Assembly (NCBI GenBank): GCA_902364975.1
Contig: CABJFQ010000017.1
Location: forward strand, 1-47,302
Direction: 5' to 3'
Source: Coriobacteriaceae bacterium
Lineage (GTDB): Bacteria > Actinomycetota > Coriobacteriia > Coriobacteriales > Coriobacteriaceae
DNA: 47,302 nucleotides
The notes below the pieces were generated by a model that was given only the letters and a program-made list of their open reading frames with translations, was not told the DNA's origin and made no database searches. A program made the translations under genes and the position numbers. Shown here piece by piece: positions 13,386 through 23,243 of this stretch (position 1 is the stretch's first letter; each line of letters begins with the position of its first letter).

Positions 13386-15539
13386 TTACTGAACTTTGCT
13401 GGCGAACTCGAGGTACTGCATGCGCTGCAGCTTGTCGATCGTCGAGGCGTAGGGGCTGTCTTCCGATTCCAAGTCGTAGCGCAGCCCATCGGCACCGAGA
13501 TAGCCGGCGACATTGATGGTGGGTACATCTGACCTTGTCGCAAGCAGGGCCTTTTGGTAATTGGTGAGCGGAGCGCCGATCTTATTAAGGGTAATGGCTG
13601 CAATCTCGTTTGCCCCGACGGTGTCGTAGACGTTGAGCTCGGTATTGCCGGCGATCTCATAGTTAGCCCAGACGAGATATGTCGACTGATAGATACGGAA
13701 AGCGTGGCTTGCCGTATCTTCCTGAGGGTACAGCTCGTCGTTGAGAGTCGTTGCGGCGCTCGGCTGATGGTCGCCAAAAAAGACAAGAACAACCGGTCTG
13801 CCGATATTGCGGAGCTCGTTGATAAAGTACTCGAGGTCCCGGTCGGATGCGTTGATGCAGGTGAGATAGGTGTTGAGCGCGCTGTTGGCGCCTTCGCTGG
13901 CTCCCTCGACCCAATAGTTTGTCAGCTCTTCGGCGGGAGCGGTGCCATAGTCGTAGCCGCCGTGATTTTGCATCGTGACGTCAAAGATGAACTGTGGCGC
14001 TTCGTCGGTTCTAAGCAAGTCGAGTATCTTGTCGTAGGTGGCGTAGTCGCATACGCCGGCATGGTAATAGGGCGCACCTTCGAAATCGCCGATTGAAAGA
14101 AAGTCTCCAAAGCCCAGCTGCTGATAGATTTTATCTCGATGGTAGTTGACGGGGTTTTGCGGGTGCATAGCGGTAGTGGTATACCCAAGCTCTTTAAGGT
14201 CTTTTGCCAGGCTGTTTACGCCATTCATCTGATACAGCTGATAGGGGATCTTGCCTAATCCGACAAAGGCCGTTGTCGCTCCGGTCAAAAATTCGAATTC
14301 GGAGTTCGCCGTTCCGCCACCGGCGACCGAAGCGAGCATGGTGCCGCGAACAAGTGTGTCGGGAAGCGAGTTGTAGAATGCGGGGCCGGTGTACCCGGCC
14401 GCCTGGAGCTGCTCAAAGCACGAAAGGTCGCTAAAACTCTCATTCATGACGGCAACAATCGTCGGCTTGATTTCATTGAACTGGGCAACGGCCGCCGCGC
14501 GCTGTTCGCTCGAGCCATATGTGCTGTCGTAGACGGCGGCGAGCTCCTGCTCGATGCTCTGTGCCTCATCGGGCGTATAGTCTTCGGGCTTCTCAATGGG
14601 CAACTCGTTGACCATTTCGGTGAACGAAGTGATAAAACCCTGAGACGCATACGTGGTGATGGGCTGCCAACGGTCAAATCCAAAATCCAGCGCCTGCTCC
14701 AAGTCGATGTTGGAAAAGCCTGAGAGCCCCACAACGGTCACTAGCAGAAAAGCACAGAGGTTAGCGGCGATAGCGGGGAAGACATGGGTGGGCGTACGGA
14801 GCTTTTGCGGTCGGATGAGCGAAAGAAGCCCCAAGGAAATCTCCAGCAGGGCGAGAGAGGTTACGATTCCGGCGGTAAAGGTAAACTCGTATCCCTCGCT
14901 CACTTCCATTGCGGTGCCAAGGGCCAAGATATCGCTTGGCAGGATGGCTTCGCCTTTAAACGTTATGACGAAGTGCTCGGCAATGCCAAGGATGCAACAG
15001 ACGATGGGCACGAGGGCCATGACGCCTCCATGACGCTGTCCCAGCAAATAAAGGGAGAGCAGAACCGTCGCGAGCAGCCCGACGGAAAACCCGAATGAGT
15101 TGGCGGGAATGCGATAGAACGTTTCGTTGCAGGCAATTTCGAGTGAAACGAACGAGAGCGCTGAAACAGCGGCGATGACAAGGATGTCACGGCAAATACA
15201 GGCAACTGTTCCCGTCGCAAGGTCGGTTTGGTCGATAAGTCCCGAAACCAAGGGCTCGACAAGAAGCATGACGGCGGCAGCACCGAGCGCCGAATAAGAA
15301 AGGATCCATAGGGAGCTGCCCTCATTTACGAGCAATTGATTCGTAACCCATGCAGCTACCACGCCGAGCGGGATGAGGAGCGTCGCGCACCAAAAGACGC
15401 GGGCAATGGGTGGCTTTTCGTTGCGTTTGATTGAAAAATACACGCGCACGACGACGGCGGCCACGATAAGGACGGCGACGAATATGGGCAGATTGGCCAT
15501 GTCGCTCGAAGTGATTTCAAGGGGGATATCTTCGGTCAT
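13386..15539 (-). CDS. LTA synthase family membrane sulfatase
   Basis: Predicted to transfer glycerol-phosphate or similar groups to a cell-surface glycan or lipid. The first 320 or so residues contain about eight hydrophobic segments; the classic LtaS has five. The extracellular sulfatase-fold domain carries MNESFSDL (metal-binding Glu), GGGTANSEFEFLTG (Thr expected to form the covalent intermediate), a TMQNHGGYD segment and FFGDHQPS (metal-binding Asp-His). Length is 717 residues from ATG 15539, preceded by AGAGGAAC. It is divergent from uvrA and upstream of mrp by 145 nt. The exact product (lipoteichoic acid or another phosphoglycan) cannot be read from sequence. Confidence 0.85.
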   Translation of the reverse strand: MTEDIPLEITSSDMANLPIFVAVLIVAAVVVRVYFSIKRNEKPPIARVFWCATLLIPLGVVAAWVTNQLLVNEGSSLWILSYSALGAAAVMLLVEPLVSGLIDQTDLATGTVACICRDILVIAAVSALSFVSLEIACNETFYRIPANSFGFSVGLLATVLLSLYLLGQRHGGVMALVPIVCCILGIAEHFVITFKGEAILPSDILALGTAMEVSEGYEFTFTAGIVTSLALLEISLGLLSLIRPQKLRTPTHVFPAIAANLCAFLLVTVVGLSGFSNIDLEQALDFGFDRWQPITTYASQGFITSFTEMVNELPIEKPEDYTPDEAQSIEQELAAVYDSTYGSSEQRAAAVAQFNEIKPTIVAVMNESFSDLSCFEQLQAAGYTGPAFYNSLPDTLVRGTMLASVAGGGTANSEFEFLTGATTAFVGLGKIPYQLYQMNGVNSLAKDLKELGYTTTAMHPQNPVNYHRDKIYQQLGFGDFLSIGDFEGAPYYHAGVCDYATYDKILDLLRTDEAPQFIFDVTMQNHGGYDYGTAPAEELTNYWVEGASEGANSALNTYLTCINASDRDLEYFINELRNIGRPVVLVFFGDHQPSAATTLNDELYPQEDTASHAFRIYQSTYLVWANYEIAGNTELNVYDTVGANEIAAITLNKIGAPLTNYQKALLATRSDVPTINVAGYLGADGLRYDLESEDSPYASTIDKLQRMQYLEFASKVQ

Positions 15540-15657
15540 GGACGTTCCTCTGGTACAGCAAATTAAGTTCAGTATTAGATTACTGTAACCTTTCCACGGC
15601 ATTTCGAGAAACAAAGCGCCCGATACGCAAAGCTAAAGGTCTGCGAATCTTGTATTA

Positions 15658-15671
15658 CGAACATCTGTGCG
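15658..15671. promoter_or_regulatory. Candidate LexA (SOS) box before uvrA
   Basis: CGAACATCTGTGCG resembles the actinobacterial and Bacillus-type SOS operator CGAAC-N4-GTTCG with one mismatch in the right half-site. It lies 61 bp before the uvrA start in the divergent intergenic region, where damage control of uvrA would be expected. Confidence 0.4.
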
Positions 15672-15732
15672 CGTCGAGTGCGCTAAACTCATCGGCAGTA
15701 TGATTCGATGCAATAGGAGGCAAGGAGCTTCC

Positions 15733-18612
15733 ATGTCTGATTCTTCTATCGTTATTCGCGGCGCTCGTGAGCATAACCTCCGGGATATCGATGTTTCCAT
15801 TCCGCGTGACCAACTCGTGGTCATTACCGGTCTTTCTGGCTCGGGCAAGAGTTCGCTGGCATTCGACACTATCTATGCCGAGGGCCAGCGTCGATACGTC
15901 GAGAGCCTTTCGAGTTATGCGCGCCAGTTCTTGGGCCAGATGGACAAACCCGACTTGGATTCAATCGACGGCCTTTCGCCGGCTGTCTCAATTGATCAAA
16001 AGACGACATCCAAGAACCCGCGCTCGACGGTTGGCACCGTAACCGAGATTTATGACTATCTGCGCCTGCTGTTCGCCCGTGTGGGCACCCCGCACTGTCC
16101 CGAATGTGGCCGTGTCATTGAGCGTCAGACGACCGATCAGGTTGCCGACAAGGTCTTGGCGGCGGGGGAGGGCCGCCGCGCGTTTGTGCTGGCACCGGTG
16201 GTACGCGGGCGAAAAGGCGAGTACACCAAACTGTTTGAGGACCTTCGCGCCGAGGGCTTTAGCCGCGTGCGTGTCGACGGTGAAGTGCGCTCGCTCGACG
16301 ATCCGATCGATCTGGACAAGAAGTTCAAGCACGATATCGAGGTCGTGGTCGATCGCATCGTGATCCGTGAGAACTCTCTGGGCCGTATCGCCGAGTCTGT
16401 TGAGCAGGCGACCGCGCTGGCGCACGGCAATGTGAACGTATACTTGCTGCCCGACCGCGACGCTCCCGAGGGGACCGAAGGCGAGTTGCTGGAGTATTCG
16501 CTGGCGTTAGCGTGCCCGGAGCATGGGCACTCCATCGATGACCTGCAGCCGCGTGATTTCTCGTTCAACGCGCCCTATGGCGCGTGCCCAGAGTGCGATG
16601 GCCTGGGCTTTAAGAAGACGGTCGATGCCGAGGCCCTAATCGAAGACCCCTCGAAGTCGATCGCCGACGGGGTCTTTGGCAGCCTGTTTGGCAACTCTAA
16701 CTACTATCCGCAGATTTTCGCTGCGGTCTGCAAACACTTTAAGGTGAGCGTCGATACGCCGTGGGAGGATCTGCCTCCTCGGGTGCGTCGCGCGTTTTTA
16801 GACGGCATGGGCGACCAGAAGATTTCGGTCGACTATCAAAAGCTCGATGGGCGCCGCAGCCAGTGGGACACCAAGTTCTCGGGCGTGCGCAATATCCTGT
16901 ACGAGCGCTATACCGAGACGACGAATGAGAACACCAAGGCGCGCTTGGAGAAGTACATCCGCGAGGAGCCGTGCTCGAGCTGCCACGGCGCTCGTTTGCG
17001 CCCCGAGATGCTCGCTGTTACCGTAGGCGGTAAGTCCATTTACGAGGTCTGTTGCCTATCGTGCCGCGAGTCGCTCGAGTTTTTTGAGGGCTTGGAACTC
17101 ACCGAGCGCCAACAGTTTATCGGCGGGCGCATCGTCAAGGAAATCCTGGAGCGCTTGCGTTTTCTGGTCGATGTCGGACTCGACTATCTGACCCTCGATC
17201 GTGCCTCGGCGACGCTTTCCGGAGGCGAGGCCCAGCGCATTCGCCTGGCAACGCAGATCGGCGCCGGCCTCATGGGTGTCCTGTACATTTTGGACGAGCC
17301 GTCGATTGGCCTCCATCAGCGTGATAACGAGCGCCTGATCAAGACGCTTGAGCGCCTACGCGATATCGGCAATACCGTCATCGTCGTCGAGCATGATGAG
17401 GATACGATTCGTGCTGCCGACTATGTGATCGACATGGGCCCCGGCGCGGGCGTGAACGGCGGACACGTGGTCGCCGCGGGAACGCCTGCCGATATCATGG
17501 CGTGCCCCGATTCGATGACGGGCGCCTACCTGACCGGCAAGCGAATGATTCGGGTTCCCGATGAGCGCCGCAAGCCCGGTCGCGGCTGCCTTAAGATCAC
17601 GGGCGCCCGCGCCAACAACCTCAAAAACGTTACCGCCAAGATCGAGTTTGGTACGCTTACGGTCGTTACCGGCGTGTCGGGATCGGGTAAGAGCTCCCTG
17701 GTTACCGACACTATCGCACCTGCCCTTACGAATGCCATTCACCGTTCGACGCGCCCTGTGGGCCCGTATAAGAAAATCGAGGGCATCGAGTGTATCGATA
17801 AGGTTATCGATATCGACCAGTCGCCGATTGGCCGCACGCCGCGTTCCAACCCTGCTACGTACATTGGCCTGTGGGATGATCTTCGCGCGCTGTTTGCGAG
17901 TACGCCGGAGTCGAAGGCGCGCGGCTACTCGCCGGGACGTTTCTCCTTTAACGTGAGCGGCGGTCGTTGCGAAGCATGCAAGGGCGACGGACAAATTAAG
18001 ATCGAGATGCACTTCCTTCCCGATATCTATGTCCCCTGTGAGGTCTGCGGCGGCAAACGCTATAACCGCGAGACGCTTGAGGTCACCTACCGTGGTAAGA
18101 CCATCTCGGACGTGCTCGACATGAGCGTCACCGAGGCACTGGCCTTCTTTGGGAATATCCCGCAGATTAAGCGCAAGCTCCAGACGCTGTACGATGTAGG
18201 CTTGGGCTACGTGAGCCTGGGCCAGCCCGCTACAACGCTCTCGGGCGGCGAGGCGCAGCGTGTGAAGCTCGCCAAGGAGCTTCATCGACGCCAGACGGGC
18301 AAGACGTTCTATATTTTGGATGAGCCGACGACCGGCCTTCATTTTGAGGACGTCCGCCAGCTGCTCGATGTGCTGCAGCGCTTGGTCGATGCGGGCAACA
18401 CGGTGCTGGTGATTGAACACAACCTTGATGTCATCAAGGTTGCCGACCGCCTGATCGATATGGGCCCCGAGGGCGGTAACGGCGGCGGAACCGTCGTGGT
18501 TTCGGGCACACCGGAGCAGGTTGCGGACTGTCCGCAGAGTTATACGGGCAAGTTTTTGGCGCCGTTGCTCAGGCGTGACCGGGAGCGTCAGGCTCAACTT
18601 GATGCTCAATAA
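15733..18612 (+). CDS. uvrA: UvrABC system protein A
   Basis: Damage-sensing ATPase that loads UvrB onto lesions. The 959-residue protein has two ABC ATPase halves. The first Walker A is GLSGSGKS (33-40) and the second, GVSGSGKSS, is near residue 647; two LSGGEAQR signatures match them. Zinc-binding CxxC pairs are visible (HCPEC, CSSCHG, CEAC and CEVC). ATG 15733 follows aggaggcaaggag; an upstream in-frame start lacks a ribosome site. It is divergent from the LTA-synthase-like gene, with a possible LexA site between them. Confidence 0.98.
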   Translation: MSDSSIVIRGAREHNLRDIDVSIPRDQLVVITGLSGSGKSSLAFDTIYAEGQRRYVESLSSYARQFLGQMDKPDLDSIDGLSPAVSIDQKTTSKNPRSTVGTVTEIYDYLRLLFARVGTPHCPECGRVIERQTTDQVADKVLAAGEGRRAFVLAPVVRGRKGEYTKLFEDLRAEGFSRVRVDGEVRSLDDPIDLDKKFKHDIEVVVDRIVIRENSLGRIAESVEQATALAHGNVNVYLLPDRDAPEGTEGELLEYSLALACPEHGHSIDDLQPRDFSFNAPYGACPECDGLGFKKTVDAEALIEDPSKSIADGVFGSLFGNSNYYPQIFAAVCKHFKVSVDTPWEDLPPRVRRAFLDGMGDQKISVDYQKLDGRRSQWDTKFSGVRNILYERYTETTNENTKARLEKYIREEPCSSCHGARLRPEMLAVTVGGKSIYEVCCLSCRESLEFFEGLELTERQQFIGGRIVKEILERLRFLVDVGLDYLTLDRASATLSGGEAQRIRLATQIGAGLMGVLYILDEPSIGLHQRDNERLIKTLERLRDIGNTVIVVEHDEDTIRAADYVIDMGPGAGVNGGHVVAAGTPADIMACPDSMTGAYLTGKRMIRVPDERRKPGRGCLKITGARANNLKNVTAKIEFGTLTVVTGVSGSGKSSLVTDTIAPALTNAIHRSTRPVGPYKKIEGIECIDKVIDIDQSPIGRTPRSNPATYIGLWDDLRALFASTPESKARGYSPGRFSFNVSGGRCEACKGDGQIKIEMHFLPDIYVPCEVCGGKRYNRETLEVTYRGKTISDVLDMSVTEALAFFGNIPQIKRKLQTLYDVGLGYVSLGQPATTLSGGEAQRVKLAKELHRRQTGKTFYILDEPTTGLHFEDVRQLLDVLQRLVDAGNTVLVIEHNLDVIKVADRLIDMGPEGGNGGGTVVVSGTPEQVADCPQSYTGKFLAPLLRRDRERQAQLDAQ

Positions 18613-18632
18613 ATAGGCGATTCAGTTTATGG

Positions 18633-18668
18633 GCGCCATCGACTCCTTGTGATTCGATGGCGCTTGCT
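18633..18668 (+). terminator. Hairpin after uvrA
   Basis: A perfect 10-bp stem (gcgccatcga 18633-18642, tcgatggcgc 18654-18663) has an 11-nt loop. The following T stretch is poor (ttgctgt), so termination may be partial. Confidence 0.6.
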
Positions 18669-18701
18669 GTGTCGAAGTGACGTATGCAGCCGAATTGGAC
18701 A

Positions 18702-18707
18702 TATACT
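18702..18707 (+). promoter_or_regulatory. Possible -10 box before ybaK
   Basis: TATACT lies 37 bp ahead of the ybaK start and after the uvrA hairpin. No convincing -35 box is visible at the right distance. Confidence 0.3.
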
Positions 18708-18744
18708 TAATCCTTGCGTCCGAATGCGAGGGAAAGGATATGCC

Positions 18745-19245
18745 ATGGCAAAGGCTGTAAAGACGCCAAAAACCAATGCGATGCGCGAGCTGGAAAGCGC
18801 CGGCATTTCCTATGTTCTACATACGTACGAAGACGATGGTGATGAGTCGGCGGGCCTGGGGGTCGCGATTTCGGAGCAGCTTGGCGAGGAGCCCGGACAA
18901 GGATTTAAGACCTTGGTCTGCGTGACGCCGTCCAACGACCACGTCGTGTGCTGCATCCCTGTTGCCGATGAGCTCGATCTAAAGTCCGCCGCGCGTGCCG
19001 CGGGGGAGAAGTCCTTGGCCATGGTGCATGTGAAGGATTTGCTTGCGGCGACTGGCTACGTTCGCGGCGGCTGCAGTCCGGTCGGTATGAAAAAACGCTA
19101 CCGGACGCTCATTGATGAGACATGTGTCCTTTGGGATACCATTTTTATTTCGGGAGGCAAGCGTGGTTATCAGCTTGAGCTTGCACCTGATGATTTAATT
19201 GCATTTTGCGGGGCGACGGTCGCCCCGATTACGAGAGAGGACTGA
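18745..19245 (+). CDS. ybaK: Cys-tRNA(Pro)/Cys-tRNA(Cys) deacylase, YbaK/EbsC family
   Basis: Hydrolyses mischarged aminoacyl-tRNA, typically Cys-tRNA(Pro), as a proofreading factor. The 166-residue length is typical. Seen motifs: GFKTLVC with the conserved lysine K55, then VPVADELDLK-like IPVADELDLKSAARA, GYVRGGCSPVGMKK and FISGGKRGYQLELAPDDL, all characteristic of the YbaK subgroup. ATG 18745 follows gagggaaaggat. It ends three bases before murJ and is likely in one transcript with it. Confidence 0.9.
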   Translation: MAKAVKTPKTNAMRELESAGISYVLHTYEDDGDESAGLGVAISEQLGEEPGQGFKTLVCVTPSNDHVVCCIPVADELDLKSAARAAGEKSLAMVHVKDLLAATGYVRGGCSPVGMKKRYRTLIDETCVLWDTIFISGGKRGYQLELAPDDLIAFCGATVAPITRED

Positions 19246-19248
19246 GCG

Positions 19249-20931
19249 ATGCCGCAGGAAGAATTGAAGTGCGGAGCTCATTTTGCAAAAGAATCTGCGC
19301 CTCAGACACCCTCATCCGAAGCTTCTTCGTCGCGAGACGACACTGACGACATGGGCTCGTCGGACTACTCCACGGTTGGTCGTTCCGCCGGGCTTATGAC
19401 CATCCTGACCATCGTGTCTCGCGTCACCGGTTTTATCCGCACGTGGGCAATGGCGGCCGCTATCGGCATGTCGCTGCTCTCGTCTTCCTATCAGGTCGCC
19501 AACAACCTGCCCAATATGCTCTACGAACTCGTGATGGGCGGCATGCTCGTGACGGCGTTTTTGCCCGTGTACATGGGCGTGAGGCGTGAGCAGGGTCGCG
19601 AGGCCTCTAACGAGTACGTGGGCAACCTGCTCGGTATTCTGCTATTGGTGCTGGGTGGCATTTCGTTGCTGGGGACCGTGTTCGCCCCGGGCTTTATCTG
19701 GACGCAATCGTTCCTTTCGGGTGACGGCGGCAGCATGGATACCGCTGCGTTCATGTTCCGTTTCTTTGCCATCCAGATTCTGTTTTATGGTTTGGGCTCG
19801 GTGTTTTCGGGCGTCCTCAACGCACACCGCGACTACTTCTGGTCGACGTTTGCCCCGGTCCTCAACAATGTGATCGTCATTGCGAGCTTTATGGGCTTTG
19901 CGCCCGTGTCCGCACAGTTTGGCGAACGTGCCGGCATCATCTTGATTGCGGCCGGTACGACCCTCGGTGTCTTTGTTCAGATGGCATGTCAGATCCCCGC
20001 GCTTGGCAAGCACGGCGTGCATCCCCATATCCATATCGACTTTAAGGACCCCGCACTGCGCCAGACGATTGCGCTCGGTATCCCGACGCTGCTCGCTACG
20101 GTGTGCATGTTTGTCTCGACTTCTATCACGAACGCTGCCGCGCTGGTGGTCCAGCCCGAGACCGGTCCTTCCGTCATCGCCTATGCGCGCCTGTGGTACA
20201 CGCTGCCCTACGCGCTGATTGCCGCCTCGCTTTCGACGGCGCTCTATACCGAGCTCTCTCACGACGCACAGGAGAAGGATTACGACAGCGTCCGCACGGG
20301 CATTTCGCGTGGCGTCGCCCAGATGCTGTTCTTCCTGATTCCATTCGCGCTGTACCTGATTGTCTTCGCGCGTCCGCTCAACATGATCTACTGCGCTGGC
20401 AAGTTCGATGAGTCCGGTGTGGCGCTGGTGTCGGAGTTCCTTATCTACCTGGCACTTTCCCTGCCGCTCTACGGCGTGGTCGTGCTGATGCAGAAGAGCT
20501 TCTCTGCCTTGCTCGACATGAAGCCCTATAGCCGCTATTGCCTGTATTCCGCCATCGGCCAGGCCGGCTCGGTTCTGCTGTTTGGCGTTGTGCTGGGCTT
20601 CGGTATGCCGGCAATCGCGCTTTCGTATGTCGTCGACTACGTGATCTTGGTCGGTTGCTCGCTGTGGTGGCTGCGTCGTCGTCTGCGTGGTCTTCAGGTT
20701 AAATCTATCCTGCATGGCGGTTTCTTTGGCCTTTTGCTCGGTGGCCTGGGTGCTGCCGCAGGCGCCGGCGTCATGTGGGCGCTTGAGCACTTTGTCGGGG
20801 CACTTGGCGGCTCGATTCTGATTACTCTTGGCTACGTTTGCGTTGCGGGTGTCGTCTCGCTTGCTGTTACCTTTGGCCTTGCCGTCGTCCTTAAGATGCC
20901 CGAGGTCTCGGCGCTGATTCGTCGCAAGTAG
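19249..20931 (+). CDS. murJ: Lipid II flippase MurJ
   Basis: Polytopic membrane protein that flips the peptidoglycan precursor lipid II to the outer face. About 14 hydrophobic segments are expected and seen from residue 45 on; family signs include TILTIVSRVTGFIR, ANNLPNMLYELVMGGMLVTAFLPVY and the FYGLGSVFSGVLNAHRDYFWSTFAPVLNNV block. It is 560 residues long. A hydrophilic Ser/Asp-rich tail of about 40 residues precedes the first helix; a start at M34 would remove most of it, so the N-terminus is uncertain. The stop codon touches the GTG start of uvrC. Confidence 0.92.
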   Translation: MPQEELKCGAHFAKESAPQTPSSEASSSRDDTDDMGSSDYSTVGRSAGLMTILTIVSRVTGFIRTWAMAAAIGMSLLSSSYQVANNLPNMLYELVMGGMLVTAFLPVYMGVRREQGREASNEYVGNLLGILLLVLGGISLLGTVFAPGFIWTQSFLSGDGGSMDTAAFMFRFFAIQILFYGLGSVFSGVLNAHRDYFWSTFAPVLNNVIVIASFMGFAPVSAQFGERAGIILIAAGTTLGVFVQMACQIPALGKHGVHPHIHIDFKDPALRQTIALGIPTLLATVCMFVSTSITNAAALVVQPETGPSVIAYARLWYTLPYALIAASLSTALYTELSHDAQEKDYDSVRTGISRGVAQMLFFLIPFALYLIVFARPLNMIYCAGKFDESGVALVSEFLIYLALSLPLYGVVVLMQKSFSALLDMKPYSRYCLYSAIGQAGSVLLFGVVLGFGMPAIALSYVVDYVILVGCSLWWLRRRLRGLQVKSILHGGFFGLLLGGLGAAAGAGVMWALEHFVGALGGSILITLGYVCVAGVVSLAVTFGLAVVLKMPEVSALIRRK

Positions 20932-22878
20932 GTGCGCGTGGCCGGTCACGACAACATTCCAACGCTTGCCGAGCAGGTTTCGCGCGTTCCCACGCAGCCC
21001 GGCTGCTACCTTTGGAAAGACGCCAAGGGCGATGTCATCTACGTGGGCAAGGCGAAAAACCTGCGCGCCCGTATGCGTCAGTACGTGACGCTGCAGGACG
21101 AGCGCCAGAAGATCCCGCTGATGATGCAGCTGGTGGCGAGCTTTGACTATATCGTGGTGGAGACCGAGCACGAGGCGTTGGTGCTCGAGCGCAATTTGAT
21201 TGGTCAGTACCATCCGTACTTTAACGTCGACCTCAAGGATGACAAGAGCTACCCCTTTATCGCCATTACAAAGGGCGACCTGTATCCCGCTATCAAATAC
21301 ACGCGTGAGCGTCATAAGCCGGGAACGCGCTATTTTGGACCTTATACCGATAGCCGCGCGGCACGTGAGACGATAGATACGCTGCGCAAGGTTATCCCCA
21401 TCTGCTCCGCATCCTGTGCGGAGTGGCGTCGTTGTCGCCGTATCGTCGAGTCCCACAAGGGCGAGGAAGACATCGTCAATATGATTTGCGCGCAAAACGG
21501 GCGCCCCTGCTTTGACTACCATGTCGGGCGCGGCCCGGGTGCGTGTGTCGGCGTGATTTCCCCGGCAGACTATGCCAAGAACGTCAAGCGTGTCGAGCGC
21601 TTTTTGTCGGGCCATCGCAAGGATGTCGTCGATGAGCTGACCTCCGAGATGACGGATGCCGCTGAGGCGCTCGACTTTGAGCGCGCGGCACGCGTCAAAC
21701 GTCGTTTGGAGGTCATCAGGGGTCTGGACGATCGTCAGCAAGTCGTTTTTCCCTCCAGTGTCGATATAGATGTCATCGGTTTCTATCGCGAGGAGACCAT
21801 CTCCGCCGCTTGCGTCTTCGTCGTTCGCGAGGGCCGAACAGTTCGCACCTGCGAGTTCATTCTCGACAAGGGTCTTGATGTTGACGAGGAAGAGCTCCAG
21901 TCGGGCTTTCTTAAGCGCTATTACGACGAGACGGCTGATATTCCAGCTGAGGTCAACCTTTCCGTCGAGCTTGAGGATGCGGAAGCGCTGGGGGAGTGGC
22001 TTGCGGGCAAGCGTGAGCGTTCCTGCCATCTCCATAGGCCGCAGCGTGGCGAAAAGCACCGTCTGCTCGATATGGCATCCAAAAATGCGCGCCATGCCCT
22101 CATGCGCTACATGATGCGAACGGGGTACGCTGACGACCGCACCAATCAAGCGCTCCTGGAGCTCGAAAGTGCGTTGGCGCTGCCATCGCCGCCGTTGCGT
22201 ATCGAGTGCTTCGATATCTCTACACTGCATGGCACCTTTACGGTCGCCTCGATGGTGGTGTTTACCAACGGGCGCGCCGACAAGAGTCAGTATCGTCGTT
22301 TTAAAATTCAGGCCGAATTGGACGAGGCAAACGACTTCGTGTCGATGTCCGAGGTTTTGGGACGACGTTATGCTCCCGAGCGCATGGCCGACGAGCGCTT
22401 TGGCTCGCGCCCCGATTTGCTCGTTGTCGATGGCGGTAAGCCGCAATTGACCGCTGCGATCAAGCAACTTGAGGCTCTTGGGCTCGATATACCAGTTTGT
22501 GGCTTGGCAAAGGCCGATGAGGAGGTTTTCGTGCCTTGGGACGAGACTCCCGTCGTGCTGCCGACCGGGTCCGCGTCGCTCTATCTAATTAAACAGGTGC
22601 GCGATGAATCGCACCGTTTTGCCATCACGTTCCATCGCGAATTGCGCGATAAAGCCATGACGGTTTCGGTACTCGATGACGTTCCAGGCGTGGGACCCAC
22701 CAGAAAACGTGCCCTTATGCGCCATTTTGGCTCGATGAAGCGTTTGCGCGCGGCGAGCGAGCAAGAGATCGCGGAAGTTCGAGGCATTCCTGCCGATGTC
22801 GCCAAAGCGGTTCACGAGGCGCTCGTTGCATGGAATGCCGAGCGCGCCGAGGCGGCGGCAAAGCAATCCGAAAACTAA
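20932..22878 (+). CDS. uvrC: UvrABC system protein C
   Basis: Dual-incision nuclease of excision repair. Domains in order: GIY-YIG nuclease (about 15-100, GCYLWKDAKGDVIYVGKAKNLRARM), a Cys-rich linker (about 157-210), a UVR motif that binds UvrB (about 230-265, ALDFERAARVKRR), an RNase H-like nuclease (CFDISTLHG, LLVVDGGKPQL) and C-terminal helix-hairpin-helix motifs (DDVPGVGPTRKRALMRHFGS). The start is GTG 20932, abutting the murJ stop; a second GTG at 20938 is possible. In the Cys-rich region RPC and the final Cys remain, but the usual GRC Cys is Gly (GRGPGAC), and an extra Cys/Arg-rich stretch precedes it. Confidence 0.96.
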   Translation: MRVAGHDNIPTLAEQVSRVPTQPGCYLWKDAKGDVIYVGKAKNLRARMRQYVTLQDERQKIPLMMQLVASFDYIVVETEHEALVLERNLIGQYHPYFNVDLKDDKSYPFIAITKGDLYPAIKYTRERHKPGTRYFGPYTDSRAARETIDTLRKVIPICSASCAEWRRCRRIVESHKGEEDIVNMICAQNGRPCFDYHVGRGPGACVGVISPADYAKNVKRVERFLSGHRKDVVDELTSEMTDAAEALDFERAARVKRRLEVIRGLDDRQQVVFPSSVDIDVIGFYREETISAACVFVVREGRTVRTCEFILDKGLDVDEEELQSGFLKRYYDETADIPAEVNLSVELEDAEALGEWLAGKRERSCHLHRPQRGEKHRLLDMASKNARHALMRYMMRTGYADDRTNQALLELESALALPSPPLRIECFDISTLHGTFTVASMVVFTNGRADKSQYRRFKIQAELDEANDFVSMSEVLGRRYAPERMADERFGSRPDLLVVDGGKPQLTAAIKQLEALGLDIPVCGLAKADEEVFVPWDETPVVLPTGSASLYLIKQVRDESHRFAITFHRELRDKAMTVSVLDDVPGVGPTRKRALMRHFGSMKRLRAASEQEIAEVRGIPADVAKAVHEALVAWNAERAEAAAKQSEN

Positions 22879-22971
22879 ACACGCCTCTAAACAACTGATA
22901 TACATGATTGCGTGATTTTCAATCATTTATTTCACGGCGATTACCAGCCGATTTCGGGTTTAATTAACGCT

Positions 22972-22984
22972 AAAACGTTTGACT
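22972..22984. promoter_or_regulatory. Candidate operator, AAAACGTTTGACT
   Basis: The core AAACGTTT (22973-22980) is a perfect palindrome with a central CG, the style of LacI/GalR-family operators. It overlaps TTGACT, a -35-like hexamer. The same core appears before gap and before the opp operon. Confidence 0.4.
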
Positions 22985-23085
22985 AGCCATGGTGAACAAC
23001 CCTGCTATCCTGCGGGTTGACGAAGACTGATATCTCACCTCGTCGATACATACTGTCTGGCGAATCGTTTGTCAATGAATTCGGT

Positions 23086-23106
23086 GAACGGTAGCAAATA
23101 CCGTTC
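23086..23106 (+). other. Leader hairpin before the transporter operon
   Basis: A perfect 8-bp inverted repeat, gaacggta-gcaaa-taccgttc, lies 138 nt upstream of the binding-protein start. No T-run follows, so it is not a terminator; an operator or RNA structure is possible. Confidence 0.5.
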
Positions 23107-23243
23107 AAGCGTATGTATGTATCGGTCGCCGAGCGCGGCACCTCAGTTGGGTTCGTCGGTAGGTAAGGTATATATCGTCCGCAAGTTGCGCGGGGGCACG
23201 TCTAGGCGCTCCCGGGTAAGATTCTCTATTGATAGGAGAAGAC

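Larger units (their letters stand above)
22879..23243. other. Regulatory region before the sialic-acid transporter
   Basis: A 365-bp gap with no credible gene, AT-richer than its surroundings. It contains an AAAACGTTT site overlapping a TTGACT -35-like hexamer (22972-22984), TATCCT at 23006-23011 at a non-ideal spacing, and a perfect hairpin at 23086-23106. The long leader leaves room for RNA-level control. Confidence 0.6.

Noticed and set aside
19642..22467. 941-codon open frame on the minus strand opposite murJ and uvrC
   Set aside because: The plus-strand genes are unmistakable; the antisense frame comes from their codon bias and has no recognisable domain.
22979..23011. Complete promoter TTGACT to TATCCT before the transporter
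   Set aside because: The spacing is 21 nt, too long for a standard sigma-70-type promoter; only the -35-like hexamer is mentioned.
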